From the NCBI GenBank assembly GCA_017523725.1, contig JAFWVY010000027.1, positions 1 through 54,207 of the forward strand: 54,207 bases of DNA. Direction: 5' to 3'. Source of the stretch: Bacteroidales bacterium (GTDB taxonomy: Bacteria; Bacteroidota; Bacteroidia; Bacteroidales; UBA4181). The position numbers and the translations under genes are program-made. Shown here one piece after another: positions 43,579-53,375 of this stretch. Under the pieces are notes generated by a model. That model did not search any database and was not told the DNA's origin. It saw only the letters and a program-made list of their open reading frames with translations. Each line of letters opens with the position of its first letter. The first letter of the stretch is position 1.

Positions 43579-45705
43579 TCATTTCATATCTGCAATAATC
43601 TGCATGCCCTCTTTCAGGTATAAATCCCTGCCCAGCGACTTCAACCACACATCGGTCCGGGCGATTTTCGCCGTATCCTGACGCATGGCTTCGAAATCCA
43701 TGGCCGGCGAACGCGCCACGATGCCATTGTCACGGTCCGTCAGTTTCTCCGCTGCGGCGGTTTCCTCATTGCGGGCATCCTCCATGGCCCTGAACGTTTC
43801 CAGGTGCAGACTGACATACGTTTCGTCATTCCATTTCTTGGCAGACGCGATTTGTGCCTCCAAAGCAGCAAACTGTTCGTCGGCAGCAACCCGCGCCATG
43901 CTCTTGGCCTTCAAGTCCGCCAGATTCCATGTAGCGGCATAGCGCCGATACGGTGCCGCCTCGATTTCCGACCAGGGCAGGCAGTAATCTTCGTATTGTT
44001 CACCCACCTCGACAGCGCTGTATGAATCAGGCAGTTGAATATCCGGTGTGACACCCTTCAGCTGGGTAGCACCGCCGTTGATGCGGAAGAATTTCTGTAT
44101 GGTGAAGATGAGCGACCCGTACGGCCCGCGCGAACGCAGGCCGGCCGGCACCACCTCGTCCAGTTCGAGCACCGTCTGCACCGTCCCCTTGCCGAAAGAA
44201 GAAGCGCCGCCCACAATAACGGCCCTGCCATAGTCCTGCATAGCCGCCGCCACAATCTCCGAAGCAGATGCACTGAGCGCATTCACCAGCACCACCAGCT
44301 TGCCGTCGTATTGAATCTCCGGATCAGGATCGCGATAGATCCGGGGCGCACCGGTCCGGCTTTTTACCTGTACCACAGGACCTTCTGTTATAAACAACCC
44401 ACTCATTTCAATAGCGTCCGACAAGGCGCCGCCCGTATTGCTGCGCAGGTCGAGAAGAATGCCGTCCACCTGTTCCTGCTTGAGCTTCTGCACCTCGGCC
44501 GCCACGTCGCGGGCCGAACTGCGTCCCGTCTCGGTGTTGTTGAAATCGGAGTAGAACTTGGGCAGGCTGATATACCCCACCCGCTGGCCGTCCGGTCCGA
44601 CCAACACCGCCGATTTGGCGTATGTTTCCTCAATGATGACCACGTCACGGCGGATGGCGATGTCGGCCATCGTCCCGTCAGAATGTCTGACTGTCAGTGT
44701 CACCACTGTACCTTTCTTTCCCCGGATGAGTTTGACGGCTTCCTCGAGCGGCATACCGAAGAGATCCGCCGCCTCTTCCGGCGCCTGATCCTCCTGGCGC
44801 ACCTTCATAATCAGGTCGTTCACCTTGAGATCGCCCTGCAGCCACGACGGACTGCCAGGCACGATGTCTGTCACTTTGACATAATCCTCGCTCTGTTGCA
44901 GCGTGGCGCCGATACCTTCGAGCTGACCGGACATGTCAATATCAAACGACGTTTTGTCATCGGGCGACAGATAGCGCGAATGCGCATCGAACACCCCCGT
45001 CATGGCATTGACGAACAAAGCGAACCAGTCGGCATCCTTGCGGGAGGCGATGCGGTGGAACACATCCGTATAGAGCGTCTTCACCTTCTCGCGTGCCTCC
45101 TTCTCGAGCTGCGCCACCGGCTTCTGCGGCGCAGTGGCATCCTGCTCAAGAGCCTTCTCCTGCAGTTCGATGGCATCAATCAGGCGCGTCATCGTCTGGT
45201 ATTTCAGCCGCTTGCGCCATTCATCCTTCAGCATGGCATTGCCGGATGGCCATCTGGCCTTGTCCGCATCGAGCTCGATATACTCTTCCAAAGCAAAGTT
45301 GAACGGCTTCGACAGAATTTCGTTGCAGTACTGTTCGGCCTCCTCGCAGCGCAAAAGATACAGATTGATGGCCGCCGTGTAGAAATTGAGCCGTCCGTTG
45401 CGGATTTCGTCATCGATAAGGAAACGCATGGAGCCCAACCGGTTTATATCCTCGACCGTGAAGAACATCTTGCTGTTGTCCAGCTCCTTCAGAAACGCAT
45501 GGAAGACTTCGTCGGAGTAGGCGTCGTTCATCTGCTTGGGGCTGTAATGCCACATATTCATCACCTCGGCCGGGTACCCTACGATAATCCTTCCGCTGGC
45601 ATCAGGCGTGATGGTCCTGTACGACGAACACAGCATCGCGACAAGGACTGCGAATATCGCCGCCAAAACCTGTCTCAAGGCCGGGCGGAGGGGACGAATT
45701 GTCAT
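43579..45705 (-). CDS. prc: C-terminal processing (tail-specific) protease
   Basis: A 708-residue periplasmic S41 protease. Start at 45705 (MTIRPLRPALRQVLAAI) gives a signal or anchor segment ending near MLCSSYR. Domains in order: helical N-terminal part (DEVFHAFLKELDNSKMF), a PDZ domain around LEGIGATLQQSEDYVKVTDI, then the protease core with ILLDLRSNTGGALSDAI and NALSASASEIVAAAMQDYGRA (catalytic Ser region) and SFGKGTVQ (Lys), then a Prc-type C-terminal domain. It degrades envelope proteins from their C-termini. It is divergent from the glycosyltransferase gene. Confidence 0.93.
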   Translation of the reverse strand: MTIRPLRPALRQVLAAIFAVLVAMLCSSYRTITPDASGRIIVGYPAEVMNMWHYSPKQMNDAYSDEVFHAFLKELDNSKMFFTVEDINRLGSMRFLIDDEIRNGRLNFYTAAINLYLLRCEEAEQYCNEILSKPFNFALEEYIELDADKARWPSGNAMLKDEWRKRLKYQTMTRLIDAIELQEKALEQDATAPQKPVAQLEKEAREKVKTLYTDVFHRIASRKDADWFALFVNAMTGVFDAHSRYLSPDDKTSFDIDMSGQLEGIGATLQQSEDYVKVTDIVPGSPSWLQGDLKVNDLIMKVRQEDQAPEEAADLFGMPLEEAVKLIRGKKGTVVTLTVRHSDGTMADIAIRRDVVIIEETYAKSAVLVGPDGQRVGYISLPKFYSDFNNTETGRSSARDVAAEVQKLKQEQVDGILLDLRSNTGGALSDAIEMSGLFITEGPVVQVKSRTGAPRIYRDPDPEIQYDGKLVVLVNALSASASEIVAAAMQDYGRAVIVGGASSFGKGTVQTVLELDEVVPAGLRSRGPYGSLIFTIQKFFRINGGATQLKGVTPDIQLPDSYSAVEVGEQYEDYCLPWSEIEAAPYRRYAATWNLADLKAKSMARVAADEQFAALEAQIASAKKWNDETYVSLHLETFRAMEDARNEETAAAEKLTDRDNGIVARSPAMDFEAMRQDTAKIARTDVWLKSLGRDLYLKEGMQIIADMK

Positions 45706-45785
45706 TTTTTCTAATTGTTTATGCAAAGTAAATACAAAAATTAACATGAAATATATTTGTGTGAGGTATTTTAAAAAAAATATGA

Positions 45786-45793
45786 TACCTTTG
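45786..45793 (+). promoter_or_regulatory. Predicted promoter for the glycosyltransferase-dihydroorotase pair
   Basis: TACCTTTG, an exact TAnnTTTG box, 55 bp before the ATG at 45849. A TTTG lies at 45756-45759, 26 bp upstream, longer than the usual 19-21. Confidence 0.55.
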
Positions 45794-45808
45794 CAAGAAC
45801 AATCTACC

Positions 45809-45828
45809 CTCCCCCCGGGAAGGGGGAG
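45809..45828 (+). promoter_or_regulatory. GC hairpin in the 5' leader
   Basis: CTCCCCC (45809-45815) pairs perfectly with GGGGGAG (45822-45828) within the leader between promoter and ATG 45849. It could block or tune translation, or simply protect the RNA end. Confidence 0.45.
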
Positions 45829-45848
45829 AAACCTTTGAAATTTTAAAT

Positions 45849-46592
45849 ATGCTTGTTTCGGACAACCTTGTAGTCATTCCTACATACAACGAAAAAGAAA
45901 ACGTTGAGGCCATGGTGCGGAAAGTGTTTTCGCTTGCCGACGGCTTTGACATTCTTATCGTGGACGACGGTTCGCCCGACGGCACAGCCGCCATCGTACA
46001 GCATCTGCAGGAGTCTTTCCCCGAAAGGCTTTTTCTGCTGCAGCGCAGCGGCAAGCAAGGTCTTGGTACGGCCTACATCGCAGGATTCAAGTGGGGTCTC
46101 AGCCATGACTACACCTACATTTTCGAGATGGACTGCGACTTCTCGCACAATCCGGACGACCTGTCCCGGCTGCTTGCGGCATGCCGGGAGGACGGCGCCG
46201 ACGTCGCGATCGGCTCACGCTACAAATCGGGAGTCAATGTGGTCAACTGGCCCATGGGCCGGGTGCTGATATCGTATTTTGCCTCGAAATACGTCCGTTT
46301 CGTCACCGGACTGCCGGTCAACGACACGACGGCCGGATTCAAATGCTACCACCGCTCCGTGCTGGAGACCATCAATCTCGACAATATCCGGAACAAGGGA
46401 TATGCCTTCCAGATTGAAATGAAATTCACCGCCTGGAAATGCGGGTTCAACATCGTCGAAGTGCCCATCGTCTTCACCGACCGGAAAGCCGGTTCGTCCA
46501 AGATGAGCGGCGGCATCTTCAACGAGGCCCTCTGGGGCGTCATCCTGCTCAAAGTCAAAAGTTGGTTCACTAAATACCCGTCCCGCGCATAA
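45849..46592 (+). CDS. Polyprenol-phosphate sugar transferase (Dpm1-like GT2)
   Basis: A 247-residue GT2 glycosyltransferase of the dolichol-phosphate mannose synthase type. VIPTYNEKENVEAMV and FDILIVDDGSPDGTA start the GT-A fold; DYTYIFEMDCDFSHNPDDL holds the DxD-like metal site; VAIGSRYKSG, FKCYHRSVLE and the VPIVFTDRKAGSSKMS segment are typical. It lacks C-terminal membrane segments, as in bacterial polyprenol monophosphomannose synthases, and supplies a lipid-linked sugar for envelope glycosylation. Its stop overlaps the dihydroorotase start by 1 bp (TAATG). Confidence 0.9.
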   Translation: MLVSDNLVVIPTYNEKENVEAMVRKVFSLADGFDILIVDDGSPDGTAAIVQHLQESFPERLFLLQRSGKQGLGTAYIAGFKWGLSHDYTYIFEMDCDFSHNPDDLSRLLAACREDGADVAIGSRYKSGVNVVNWPMGRVLISYFASKYVRFVTGLPVNDTTAGFKCYHRSVLETINLDNIRNKGYAFQIEMKFTAWKCGFNIVEVPIVFTDRKAGSSKMSGGIFNEALWGVILLKVKSWFTKYPSRA

Positions 46593-47974
46593 TGCATCGC
46601 AAACAACTCATCCGTCAGGCTTCGATTGTAAACGAAGATCTCATCCGCACCGGTGATGTGCTGGTGGAAGACGGAACGATTGCTGCCGTATGCTATGGCG
46701 AAGCCCCGCCGGAACTCCGGCACGACGCCGATGTCGTCGAGGCCGCCGGACTGTATCTGCTGCCCGGTGTCATCGACGACCAGGTCCATTTCAGGGAACC
46801 AGGTCTGACGCACAAAGCCGACATCGCCTCCGAATCGGCGGCGGCCGTGGCCGGCGGTGTCACCTCCTTCATGGACATGCCGAACACCGTGCCCCCGACC
46901 ACTTCGCCGGAACGCTGGGAAGAGAAATACCGCGCAGCCGAAGGACGCTCCCATGCCAACTATGCCTTCTATTTCGGCGCCACGGCCGGCAATGCCGGAC
47001 AATTCGCACAGCTCGACCCCGCGCGGCTGTGCGGCGTCAAGCTTTTCATGGGGTCCTCCACCGGTGACATGCTGGTAAGCGACCCGCAGGCCCTGGAAGA
47101 CATCTTCGCCGCCGCACCCGGCATTCTGGCCGTGCACTGCGAAGACGAAGCCACCATCCGCCGCCAGGCCGGACTGGCGCGCGAGCGATACGGAGAAGCC
47201 GTCCCCATGGCGCTCCATGCACAGATACGCAGTGCCGAGGCCTGCTATCTTTCGAGTGCCCGTGCCGTGGAACTCGCACGGAAGCACGGCACGAGACTGC
47301 ATCTGCTACACCTATCCACCGCCCGTGAGCTGTCGCTGCTCGACCACTCCGTACCGCTCGACCGGAAACAGATTACCGGCGAAGTCTGCGTACACCACCT
47401 GTGGTTCTGCGATGCCGACTACGCCCGATATGGCGCCCGCATCAAATGGAATCCATCCATCAAGACGGAGCAGGACCGGCAGTCCTTGCTGCAGGCTGTC
47501 GCCGACGGCACCGTCGATGTCATTGGGTCCGACCATGCCCCGCACACCCTGGCGGAAAAATCCGCCACCTCATATTTCGCCGTCCCGTCCGGCGGTCCCC
47601 TCGTACAGCACACGCTGAACGTCATGCTCGAATTGAGCCGGCAAGGCGCCTTTTCCGTCGCCTGCGTGGTCCGGCGCATGTGCCACGCCCCGGCCGATTT
47701 GTTCGGCATTCCAGACCGCGGCTACATCCGCGAGGGATACCGGGCCGACCTGGTGCTGGTCGATCTGCAGGACAGCTACACCGTTTCGGACGACCAACTG
47801 TACTACAAATGCGGCTGGTCGCCGTTCGAAGGCACGCTTTTCCATTCCAGGGTGAAAAAAACATGGGTCAACGGCCGCCTCGCCTTCGACGACGGACACG
47901 TGACCGACATATGCGCCGGCATGCCGCTTGCCTTCAGACAGCGACGGCGGTCCCATTCCATTCCGAAAACGTAA
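46592..47974 (+). CDS. pyrC: Dihydroorotase
   Basis: A 460-residue dihydroorotase-family amidohydrolase. LPGVIDDQVHFREPG holds the HxR-type metal site (here Val-His-Phe-Arg), ESAAAVAGGVTSFMDMPNT the second conserved strand, and GSDHAPHT the late Asp; ILAVHCEDE and LHLLHLSTA supply further metal-binding histidines. It closes the ring in pyrimidine synthesis (carbamoyl aspartate to dihydroorotate). The gene is paired with the glycosyltransferase as commonly seen in Bacteroidales. The long type without an Asp-carbamoyl-transferase neighbour means it works alone. Confidence 0.9.
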   Translation: MHRKQLIRQASIVNEDLIRTGDVLVEDGTIAAVCYGEAPPELRHDADVVEAAGLYLLPGVIDDQVHFREPGLTHKADIASESAAAVAGGVTSFMDMPNTVPPTTSPERWEEKYRAAEGRSHANYAFYFGATAGNAGQFAQLDPARLCGVKLFMGSSTGDMLVSDPQALEDIFAAAPGILAVHCEDEATIRRQAGLARERYGEAVPMALHAQIRSAEACYLSSARAVELARKHGTRLHLLHLSTARELSLLDHSVPLDRKQITGEVCVHHLWFCDADYARYGARIKWNPSIKTEQDRQSLLQAVADGTVDVIGSDHAPHTLAEKSATSYFAVPSGGPLVQHTLNVMLELSRQGAFSVACVVRRMCHAPADLFGIPDRGYIREGYRADLVLVDLQDSYTVSDDQLYYKCGWSPFEGTLFHSRVKKTWVNGRLAFDDGHVTDICAGMPLAFRQRRRSHSIPKT

Positions 47975-48012
47975 AACCTCAATAACTTAATAACTATCTT
48001 AAATGTATTGCT

Positions 48013-48396
48013 ATGAAACGAAACATTCATCGTAGAAGGCTCACGATTGCCGAAGAAGAGATCATGCTGATCTTGTGGAAGCGTAAACACGCGCTTATCA
48101 AAGACATCATGGAAGATTGCACGGAACCTCGTCCGGCTTACAACACCGTATCGACGGTTCTTCGCGTCATGGAAAAGAAAGGTTTTGTAGGACACCGCAA
48201 AGTCGGCGTTTTCTACGAATTCCATCCGCTCATCGACAAGGCGGAATACGCGAAGAAACTGTCTAAATGGCTGATTGAGGACTACTATGACAACTCTGTC
48301 GCAGATTTGGTAGCAGCCTGCGCGGAGAACTGCCCCAAAGAAGCCTTGACGAATTCCATCGCACAAATTGCCCAGATTATCGCAACGAAGAATTAA
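48013..48396 (+). CDS. BlaI/MecI-type transcriptional regulator
   Basis: A 127-residue winged-helix regulator of the BlaI/MecI/CopY family. LTIAEEEIMLILWKRKHALI begins the domain; PAYNTVSTVLRVMEKKGFV is the recognition helix and HRKVGVFYEFHPLI the wing; the C-terminal helix dimerises. In this family a membrane sensor-protease partner (BlaR1-type, M56) usually follows, but none is next to it; a terminator follows directly at 48418. It may repress a distant target or a lost partner. Confidence 0.88.
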   Translation: MKRNIHRRRLTIAEEEIMLILWKRKHALIKDIMEDCTEPRPAYNTVSTVLRVMEKKGFVGHRKVGVFYEFHPLIDKAEYAKKLSKWLIEDYYDNSVADLVAACAENCPKEALTNSIAQIAQIIATKN

Positions 48397-48417
48397 AGGG
48401 CAGGCTTTACGGAGAAA

Positions 48418-48456
48418 AAAGACGACCGGTAAGTGATTATCGGTCGTCTTTCTTTT
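48418..48456 (+). terminator. Intrinsic terminator after the BlaI-type gene
   Basis: AAAGACGACCG (48418-48428) pairs with CGGTCGTCTTT (48441-48451), an 11-bp perfect stem followed by CTTTT. Its A-rich left side may also stop the leftward gpmI transcript. Confidence 0.85.
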
Positions 48457-48540
48457 ATATGGGCAGACTGCGGCGCTTCCCTCCCCCCGGTCTGCGACGG
48501 GGATATTCCTCTGCAGGCCGAGGGTAGTTCCGGATAACCG

Positions 48541-50061
48541 TCAGTCTATCAGCGCCTCGCCCGTCATTTCCGCCGGTTGCGGAATACCCATGATCTTCAG
48601 CAGCGAAGGCGCCACATCGGCCAGCCTGCCCGGACGGACTTCATGCGGATCGTCCGTCACATAGATAAACGGCACCGGATTGAGCGAGTGTGCCGTATTG
48701 GGCGTGCCGTCTTCGTTGAGGGCATGGTCGGCGTTGCCGTGGTCGGCAATGATGATGGCCTCGTAGCCGTGCTGCCGGGCGGTCTCGATGACCTCGCGCA
48801 GGCAGGCATCCACCGTCCGGACCGCCTTCTCGATGGCCTCATAGACACCGGTGTGTCCCACCATGTCACCGTTGGCGAAATTCACCACGATGAAATCGAA
48901 TTTCTCCTTCGCTATTTCGGCAACCAGCGCCGTCTTGACTTCCGGTGCGCTCATCTCCGGCTTCAGGTCGTACGTAGCCACCTTGGGCGAAGGAATCAGA
49001 ATGCGTTCCTCGCCGTCGAACGGCTGTTCCCGGCCGCCGTTGAAGAAGAACGTGACATGCGCGTACTTCTCCGTCTCGGCAATATGCAGCTGCCGCAATC
49101 CCTGCCGCGACAGATACTCGCCCATCGTATTGGCCACATTCTCCTTGTCGAACAGCACGTGCAACCCCTTGAACGATGCATCGTAGGGCGTCATGGTGCA
49201 GTAGTGCAGTCCCGGCAGCGTCTGCATGCCCTGGTCGGGCATATCCTGCTGCGTCAGCACGATGGTGAGTTCCTTGGCCCGGTCGTTCCGGAAATTGAAG
49301 AAAATCACTGCGTCGCCCGGACGGATGCGGCCGTCGACCGATGTATTGACAATGGGCCGGACAAATTCGTCGGTCACGCCTTCGTCGTACGACGCCTGCA
49401 TCGCCTCCACCATGTCCGTCGCCGCACGGCCCTTGCCGTTCACCAGCAGGTCGTACGCCTCGCGGATGCGCTCCCAGCGTTTGTCGCGGTCCATGGCATA
49501 GTAACGGCCCACAATCGAGGCAATCTGGCCGGCCGACTTCGCCGTATGCGCCTGCAGGGCGCGGATGTACTCCTTGCCGCTGTGCGGGTCGGTGTCACGG
49601 CCGTCCATGAAACAATGGACATATGTATTGGTGATGCCGTAACGCGCAGCGATGTCGCAGAGTTTGAACAGATGATCCAGCGAACTGTGCACTCCGCCGT
49701 CGGAGACCAGGCCCATCAGATGCAGGGCACGGCCGTTGTCGCGGGCATAGCTGTAAGCAGCAATGATTTCCGGATTCTGCAGGATGCTGTCGTCGCGGCA
49801 GGCCATGTTAATCTTGACCAGATCCTGATATACCACCCGGCCGGCGCCGATGTTCAGGTGACCGACCTCGCTGTTGCCCATCTGACCGTCGGGCAGACCG
49901 ACGTGTTCGCCCGATGCATTCAGGTGCGTATGGGGGAACGTGGCGTTGAGGCAGTCCCAGTAAGGCGTGGGGGTACAGGAAATCACATCCGATTTCGAAC
50001 GGTCACCGATGCCCCATCCGTCCAGGATGACGAGCAACGATTTGTGCTTGAGCGTAGTCAT
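48541..50061 (-). CDS. gpmI: 2,3-bisphosphoglycerate-independent phosphoglycerate mutase
   Basis: A 506-residue GpmI of the alkaline phosphatase superfamily, interconverting 3- and 2-phosphoglycerate in glycolysis. Start at 50061 ([17 protein letters not shown]) with first metal Asp in DGWG; the catalytic Ser is in [45 protein letters not shown] and [13 protein letters not shown] hold further ligands. Complete and of usual length. Its promoter box is at 50086-50093. Confidence 0.96.
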   Translation of the reverse strand: MTTLKHKSLLVILDGWGIGDRSKSDVISCTPTPYWDCLNATFPHTHLNASGEHVGLPDGQMGNSEVGHLNIGAGRVVYQDLVKINMACRDDSILQNPEIIAAYSYARDNGRALHLMGLVSDGGVHSSLDHLFKLCDIAARYGITNTYVHCFMDGRDTDPHSGKEYIRALQAHTAKSAGQIASIVGRYYAMDRDKRWERIREAYDLLVNGKGRAATDMVEAMQASYDEGVTDEFVRPIVNTSVDGRIRPGDAVIFFNFRNDRAKELTIVLTQQDMPDQGMQTLPGLHYCTMTPYDASFKGLHVLFDKENVANTMGEYLSRQGLRQLHIAETEKYAHVTFFFNGGREQPFDGEERILIPSPKVATYDLKPEMSAPEVKTALVAEIAKEKFDFIVVNFANGDMVGHTGVYEAIEKAVRTVDACLREVIETARQHGYEAIIIADHGNADHALNEDGTPNTAHSLNPVPFIYVTDDPHEVRPGRLADVAPSLLKIMGIPQPAEMTGEALID

Positions 50062-50085
50062 AACTGTTTCTTTTTTTTGCGCCCG

Positions 50086-50093
50086 CAAACGTA
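50086..50093 (-). promoter_or_regulatory. Predicted promoter for gpmI
   Basis: On the minus strand TACGTTTG is an exact -7 box, 24 bp before the gpmI ATG, with a near -33 element (TTGG) at about 20 bp. Divergent from the yfhO promoter. Confidence 0.55.
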
Positions 50094-50213
50094 CAAGAAA
50101 TTGCGCATAAAAACCAACATCCGGCCCACAAAAACAAGCCGGAGCCGCAAGACGGAAGGGACGTCATCCAGAGCAGGCCGCAAGGCTGCCGCAACAGGCA
50201 AGCACCGCCGCCG

Positions 50214-50245
50214 TTTGGCGTTTTTTCCGAAAACGTGTACATTTG
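50214..50245 (+). promoter_or_regulatory. Full Bacteroidota promoter for the YfhO-like gene
   Basis: TTTG (50214-50217), 20 bp, then TACATTTG (50238-50245): the complete TTTG-N19/21-TAnnTTTG consensus, the best promoter in the window. The ATG is at 50273. Confidence 0.75.
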
Positions 50246-50272
50246 TTCTTTTACGCCGATAATGTCCCTGTC

Positions 50273-52750
50273 ATGAAAATATTCCGGAAAATCCTGCCGC
50301 ATCTGGTTGCCGTCGCCGTATTTTTCGCCGTGACGCTGATTTACTTCAACCCCATGCTGAGCGGCAAGACGCTGCGGGCGCACGACACGCTGCAATCGAA
50401 AGGCAGTTCCAAGGAAATCGTGGATTTCCGCAACGAGACCGGGGAGGAAGCCCTGTGGACCAACTCCCAGTTCGGAGGCATGCCCGCCTACCAGATCTCG
50501 ACCCTGTATCCCGGCAACGGCGCCAAGCTGCTGATACGCCATCTCGGGCTGGGCGTACCGGTGCCGGCTTCCTACATCCTCTTCTGCTTCCTGGGATTCT
50601 ACATCGCGCTGCTCTGTTTCGGCGTGGGACCATGGCTGAGCATGGCCGGCGCCCTGGTTGCCGGTCTGTCCACCTATTTCTTCATCATCACCGGTGCAGG
50701 ACACAACACCAAACTGCACGCCTTGGCCTATATGGCGCCGATGGTCGGTGCCGTATTCCTGGCCTACCGCCGCAACCGCTGGGCCGGGGCGAGCATCTTC
50801 TGCGCAACACTGGCCATGCAGCTCAGTGCCAATCATGTACAGATTACATACTACACCCTGCTCATCCTGCTCATCTTCGTCATCGGCGAGGCCTGGGCCG
50901 CCGTACGCGACCGGCAGATCCTGTCCTTCGTCAAGACATCGCTCCTGCTGGCCGTGGCCACCCTGCCGGCCATCGGCATGAATGCAGGCAACCTGATGAT
51001 GACAACGGAATACCTGCCCGAATCGACACGCGGCCGCTCTGAACTGACTTCCGGCGCCGAAGACAAGACCTCCGGGCTGGACAAAAGCTACATCCTCGAC
51101 GACTACAGCTACGGCAAAATGGAGACCTTCGACCTGCTCATCCCGAATTTCATGGGCGGCGCTTCGACTGGTTCGTTCAACCGCAACTCGGGCACCTACG
51201 ATGCCCTGGTCAAGAACTACGGGCTGTCGAAACGAGAGGCCGAAGAAATGGTGTCGCAACTGCCCTCCTACTGGGGACCGCAGCGCATGACCGCCGGACC
51301 GGTCTACATCGGTGCCGCCATCATCTTCTTCTTCGTGGCCGGACTGTTTCTGGTCAAGGGACGCACAAAGTGGTGGCTGCTGGCCGCCACCGTGCTGTCA
51401 TTGATGCTGGCCTGGGGCAACCACCTGCGGTTTTTCTCGATGCTGTTCATCGACTGGTTCCCGATGTACAGCAAATTCAGGACGGTCTCGATGATTCTGG
51501 TCATCGCCGAATGCACCGTCCCGCTGCTCGGCATTCTCGCCCTGCAGCAGTTCTTCTCCGCAACATGTCCGATGGAGGACAAGATGCGGGCTCTGAAGAC
51601 GAGCCTCATCGCCGTCGGCGGTATTATCCTGTTCTTCATCCTGGCCGCAGGCAGCCTGTTCGGGTTCTCGTCGGATTATGACCACGCCATGGGACTGCCC
51701 GATGCACTCGTGGCGCAGCTGCAGGACGACCGGTTGGCACTGCTCCGGCGCGACGCATGGCGATCACTGGCCTTCGTGGTGCTGGCCGCCGGCATCGTAT
51801 GGATCTACCTTAAAAGCAAATACAGCACCTTGACCGCCACGCTGCTTCTCTGCGTGCTGTTCGTCGCCGACCTGTGGCCGGTGAACAAACGCTACCTCAA
51901 CGACAGCGACTTCGTGTCGCAGCGCGGACGCGACGTCATCACCCCGACCGCCGCCGACCAGGTCATCCTAAAAGATACCGACCCCGATTTCCGGGTCCTG
52001 AACCTCACCGTCAGCACCTTCAACGATGCCACCACTTCGTATTTCCACAAATCGGTGGGCGGTTACCACGGAGCCAAGATGCGCCGCTACCAGGAAATGA
52101 TTACGCAGTATATTGCGCCCGAAATCAATGCGATGCAGCGCGTACTGTCGTCGGGTAAAGCGACCATGGCCGATGTGGATTCACTCTTCGGCACCCTGAA
52201 AGTACTGAACATGCTCAACACCCGGTATGTCATCATCGACCGGGAACGACCGCTCAGCAACCCGTACGCCATGCAGCCGGCATGGACCGTCGGCGCCATA
52301 CGGACAGTGGCAAATGCCGATGAAGAAATCGCGGCCATCGCCGCAACCGACCTGCACCGTGAAGCCGTCGTGGACCGCCGTTTCGCCGACCAGACAGATG
52401 GATTCTCCGCCGCCGACGACTCCACGGCCTCCATCACGCTTCGTTCGTACCAGCCGAACCGGCTCGTGTACGACTACCAGGCATCACAGCCCCGCATCGC
52501 TGTTTTCTCCGAAATCTATTACCAGCCGGGCTGGAACGCTTATCTCGACGGCACGTTGCATCCGCATTTCAGAACCAATTACATCCTGCGCGGCATGTCG
52601 TTGCCGGCCGGCCGGCATGAAATCGAATTCCGCTTCGAGCCGCAGACCTACCGCAAGGCCGGGCACATTGCCACCGCCTCCTCGCTCGCAGCCCTGCTGC
52701 TGATACTCGGAACCCTGTATTTCAACTGTATTAAGAAGAAAAACTCATGA
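50273..52750 (+). CDS. YfhO-like multi-pass membrane glycosyltransferase-type protein
   Basis: An 825-residue inner-membrane protein, starting at ATG 50273 (MKIFRKILPHLVAVAVFF). About twelve hydrophobic segments cover residues 1-550, with large extracytoplasmic loops such as STLYPGNGAKLLIRHLG; residues about 560-800 form a periplasmic domain ending in VFSEIYYQPGWNAYLDG, the usual YfhO mark. YfhO relatives are GT-C-type proteins linked to teichoic acid or surface glycan modification in Gram-positives; the Bacteroidota role is unknown. It overlaps the next gene by 4 bp (ATGA). Confidence 0.82.
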   Translation: MKIFRKILPHLVAVAVFFAVTLIYFNPMLSGKTLRAHDTLQSKGSSKEIVDFRNETGEEALWTNSQFGGMPAYQISTLYPGNGAKLLIRHLGLGVPVPASYILFCFLGFYIALLCFGVGPWLSMAGALVAGLSTYFFIITGAGHNTKLHALAYMAPMVGAVFLAYRRNRWAGASIFCATLAMQLSANHVQITYYTLLILLIFVIGEAWAAVRDRQILSFVKTSLLLAVATLPAIGMNAGNLMMTTEYLPESTRGRSELTSGAEDKTSGLDKSYILDDYSYGKMETFDLLIPNFMGGASTGSFNRNSGTYDALVKNYGLSKREAEEMVSQLPSYWGPQRMTAGPVYIGAAIIFFFVAGLFLVKGRTKWWLLAATVLSLMLAWGNHLRFFSMLFIDWFPMYSKFRTVSMILVIAECTVPLLGILALQQFFSATCPMEDKMRALKTSLIAVGGIILFFILAAGSLFGFSSDYDHAMGLPDALVAQLQDDRLALLRRDAWRSLAFVVLAAGIVWIYLKSKYSTLTATLLLCVLFVADLWPVNKRYLNDSDFVSQRGRDVITPTAADQVILKDTDPDFRVLNLTVSTFNDATTSYFHKSVGGYHGAKMRRYQEMITQYIAPEINAMQRVLSSGKATMADVDSLFGTLKVLNMLNTRYVIIDRERPLSNPYAMQPAWTVGAIRTVANADEEIAAIAATDLHREAVVDRRFADQTDGFSAADDSTASITLRSYQPNRLVYDYQASQPRIAVFSEIYYQPGWNAYLDGTLHPHFRTNYILRGMSLPAGRHEIEFRFEPQTYRKAGHIATASSLAALLLILGTLYFNCIKKKNS

Positions 52751-53289
52751 CAAGACACATTGCAATAGCCGGCGACCTGGGCAGCGGCAAAAGCACCGTC
52801 GCGCGGATTCTCTGCCGCAAACTGGGCTACAGTTATTTCTCCACCGGCACACTGCAGCGGAGACTCGCTGCAGAACGCGGCATGAACACTCTGGAAATGA
52901 ATTATTTCGCCGAGACAACCACGTCCATCGACGAATACATCGATGCCCAGCTCAAGCACATCGGCAACACCGAAGGCGGCGAGCGCTACGTGCTCGACTC
53001 CCGCCTGGCCTGGCATTTCGTACCGGGGGCGCTGAAAATCTACCTCACGGCACGCCCCGAAATCGCCGCACAGCGGGTCCTCTCAGACACCGAACGCCAG
53101 AACGAACCCTCGGCTGCCAGTCTCGAAGAACGCGGCCAGACCCTGCAGGAACGCCAGACCGTAGAGAACCGTCGATTCAAGAAGCTGTACGGCGTCGACT
53201 GCCAGGATCACGGCAACTACGACGCCGTCATCGACACCTCCTACCTGTCGGCCGAAGCCGTGGCCGAGCGCATCATCCTGCTTCTGTAG
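52747..53289 (+). CDS. Cytidylate kinase-like protein
   Basis: A 180-residue P-loop kinase: IAIAGDLGSGKSTVARIL is Walker A, YFSTGTLQRRLA and LDSRLAWHF follow the CMP/nucleoside kinase pattern, and a C-terminal segment ends in VIDTSYLSAEAVAERI. It is shorter than Cmk and belongs to the cytidylate-kinase-like family, whose substrate is not established. It starts in the stop of the YfhO-like gene and is in the same transcript. Confidence 0.85.
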   Translation: MTRHIAIAGDLGSGKSTVARILCRKLGYSYFSTGTLQRRLAAERGMNTLEMNYFAETTTSIDEYIDAQLKHIGNTEGGERYVLDSRLAWHFVPGALKIYLTARPEIAAQRVLSDTERQNEPSAASLEERGQTLQERQTVENRRFKKLYGVDCQDHGNYDAVIDTSYLSAEAVAERIILLL

Positions 53290-53375
53290 CGCAGCAGTAC
53301 GTTATACTCCGGCATAGACGACCGTGCGGAATGGAAAGTTTTTTTTGACAACCAAGAAGTTGTTTAAATTATTTT

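Noticed and set aside
44035..45714. 559-codon forward frame opposite the processing protease
   Set aside because: Antisense of a clear S41 protease; His/Arg-rich artefact.
48577..50262. 561-codon forward frame opposite gpmI
   Set aside because: Antisense of gpmI; no motifs and it reads into the intergenic promoter region.
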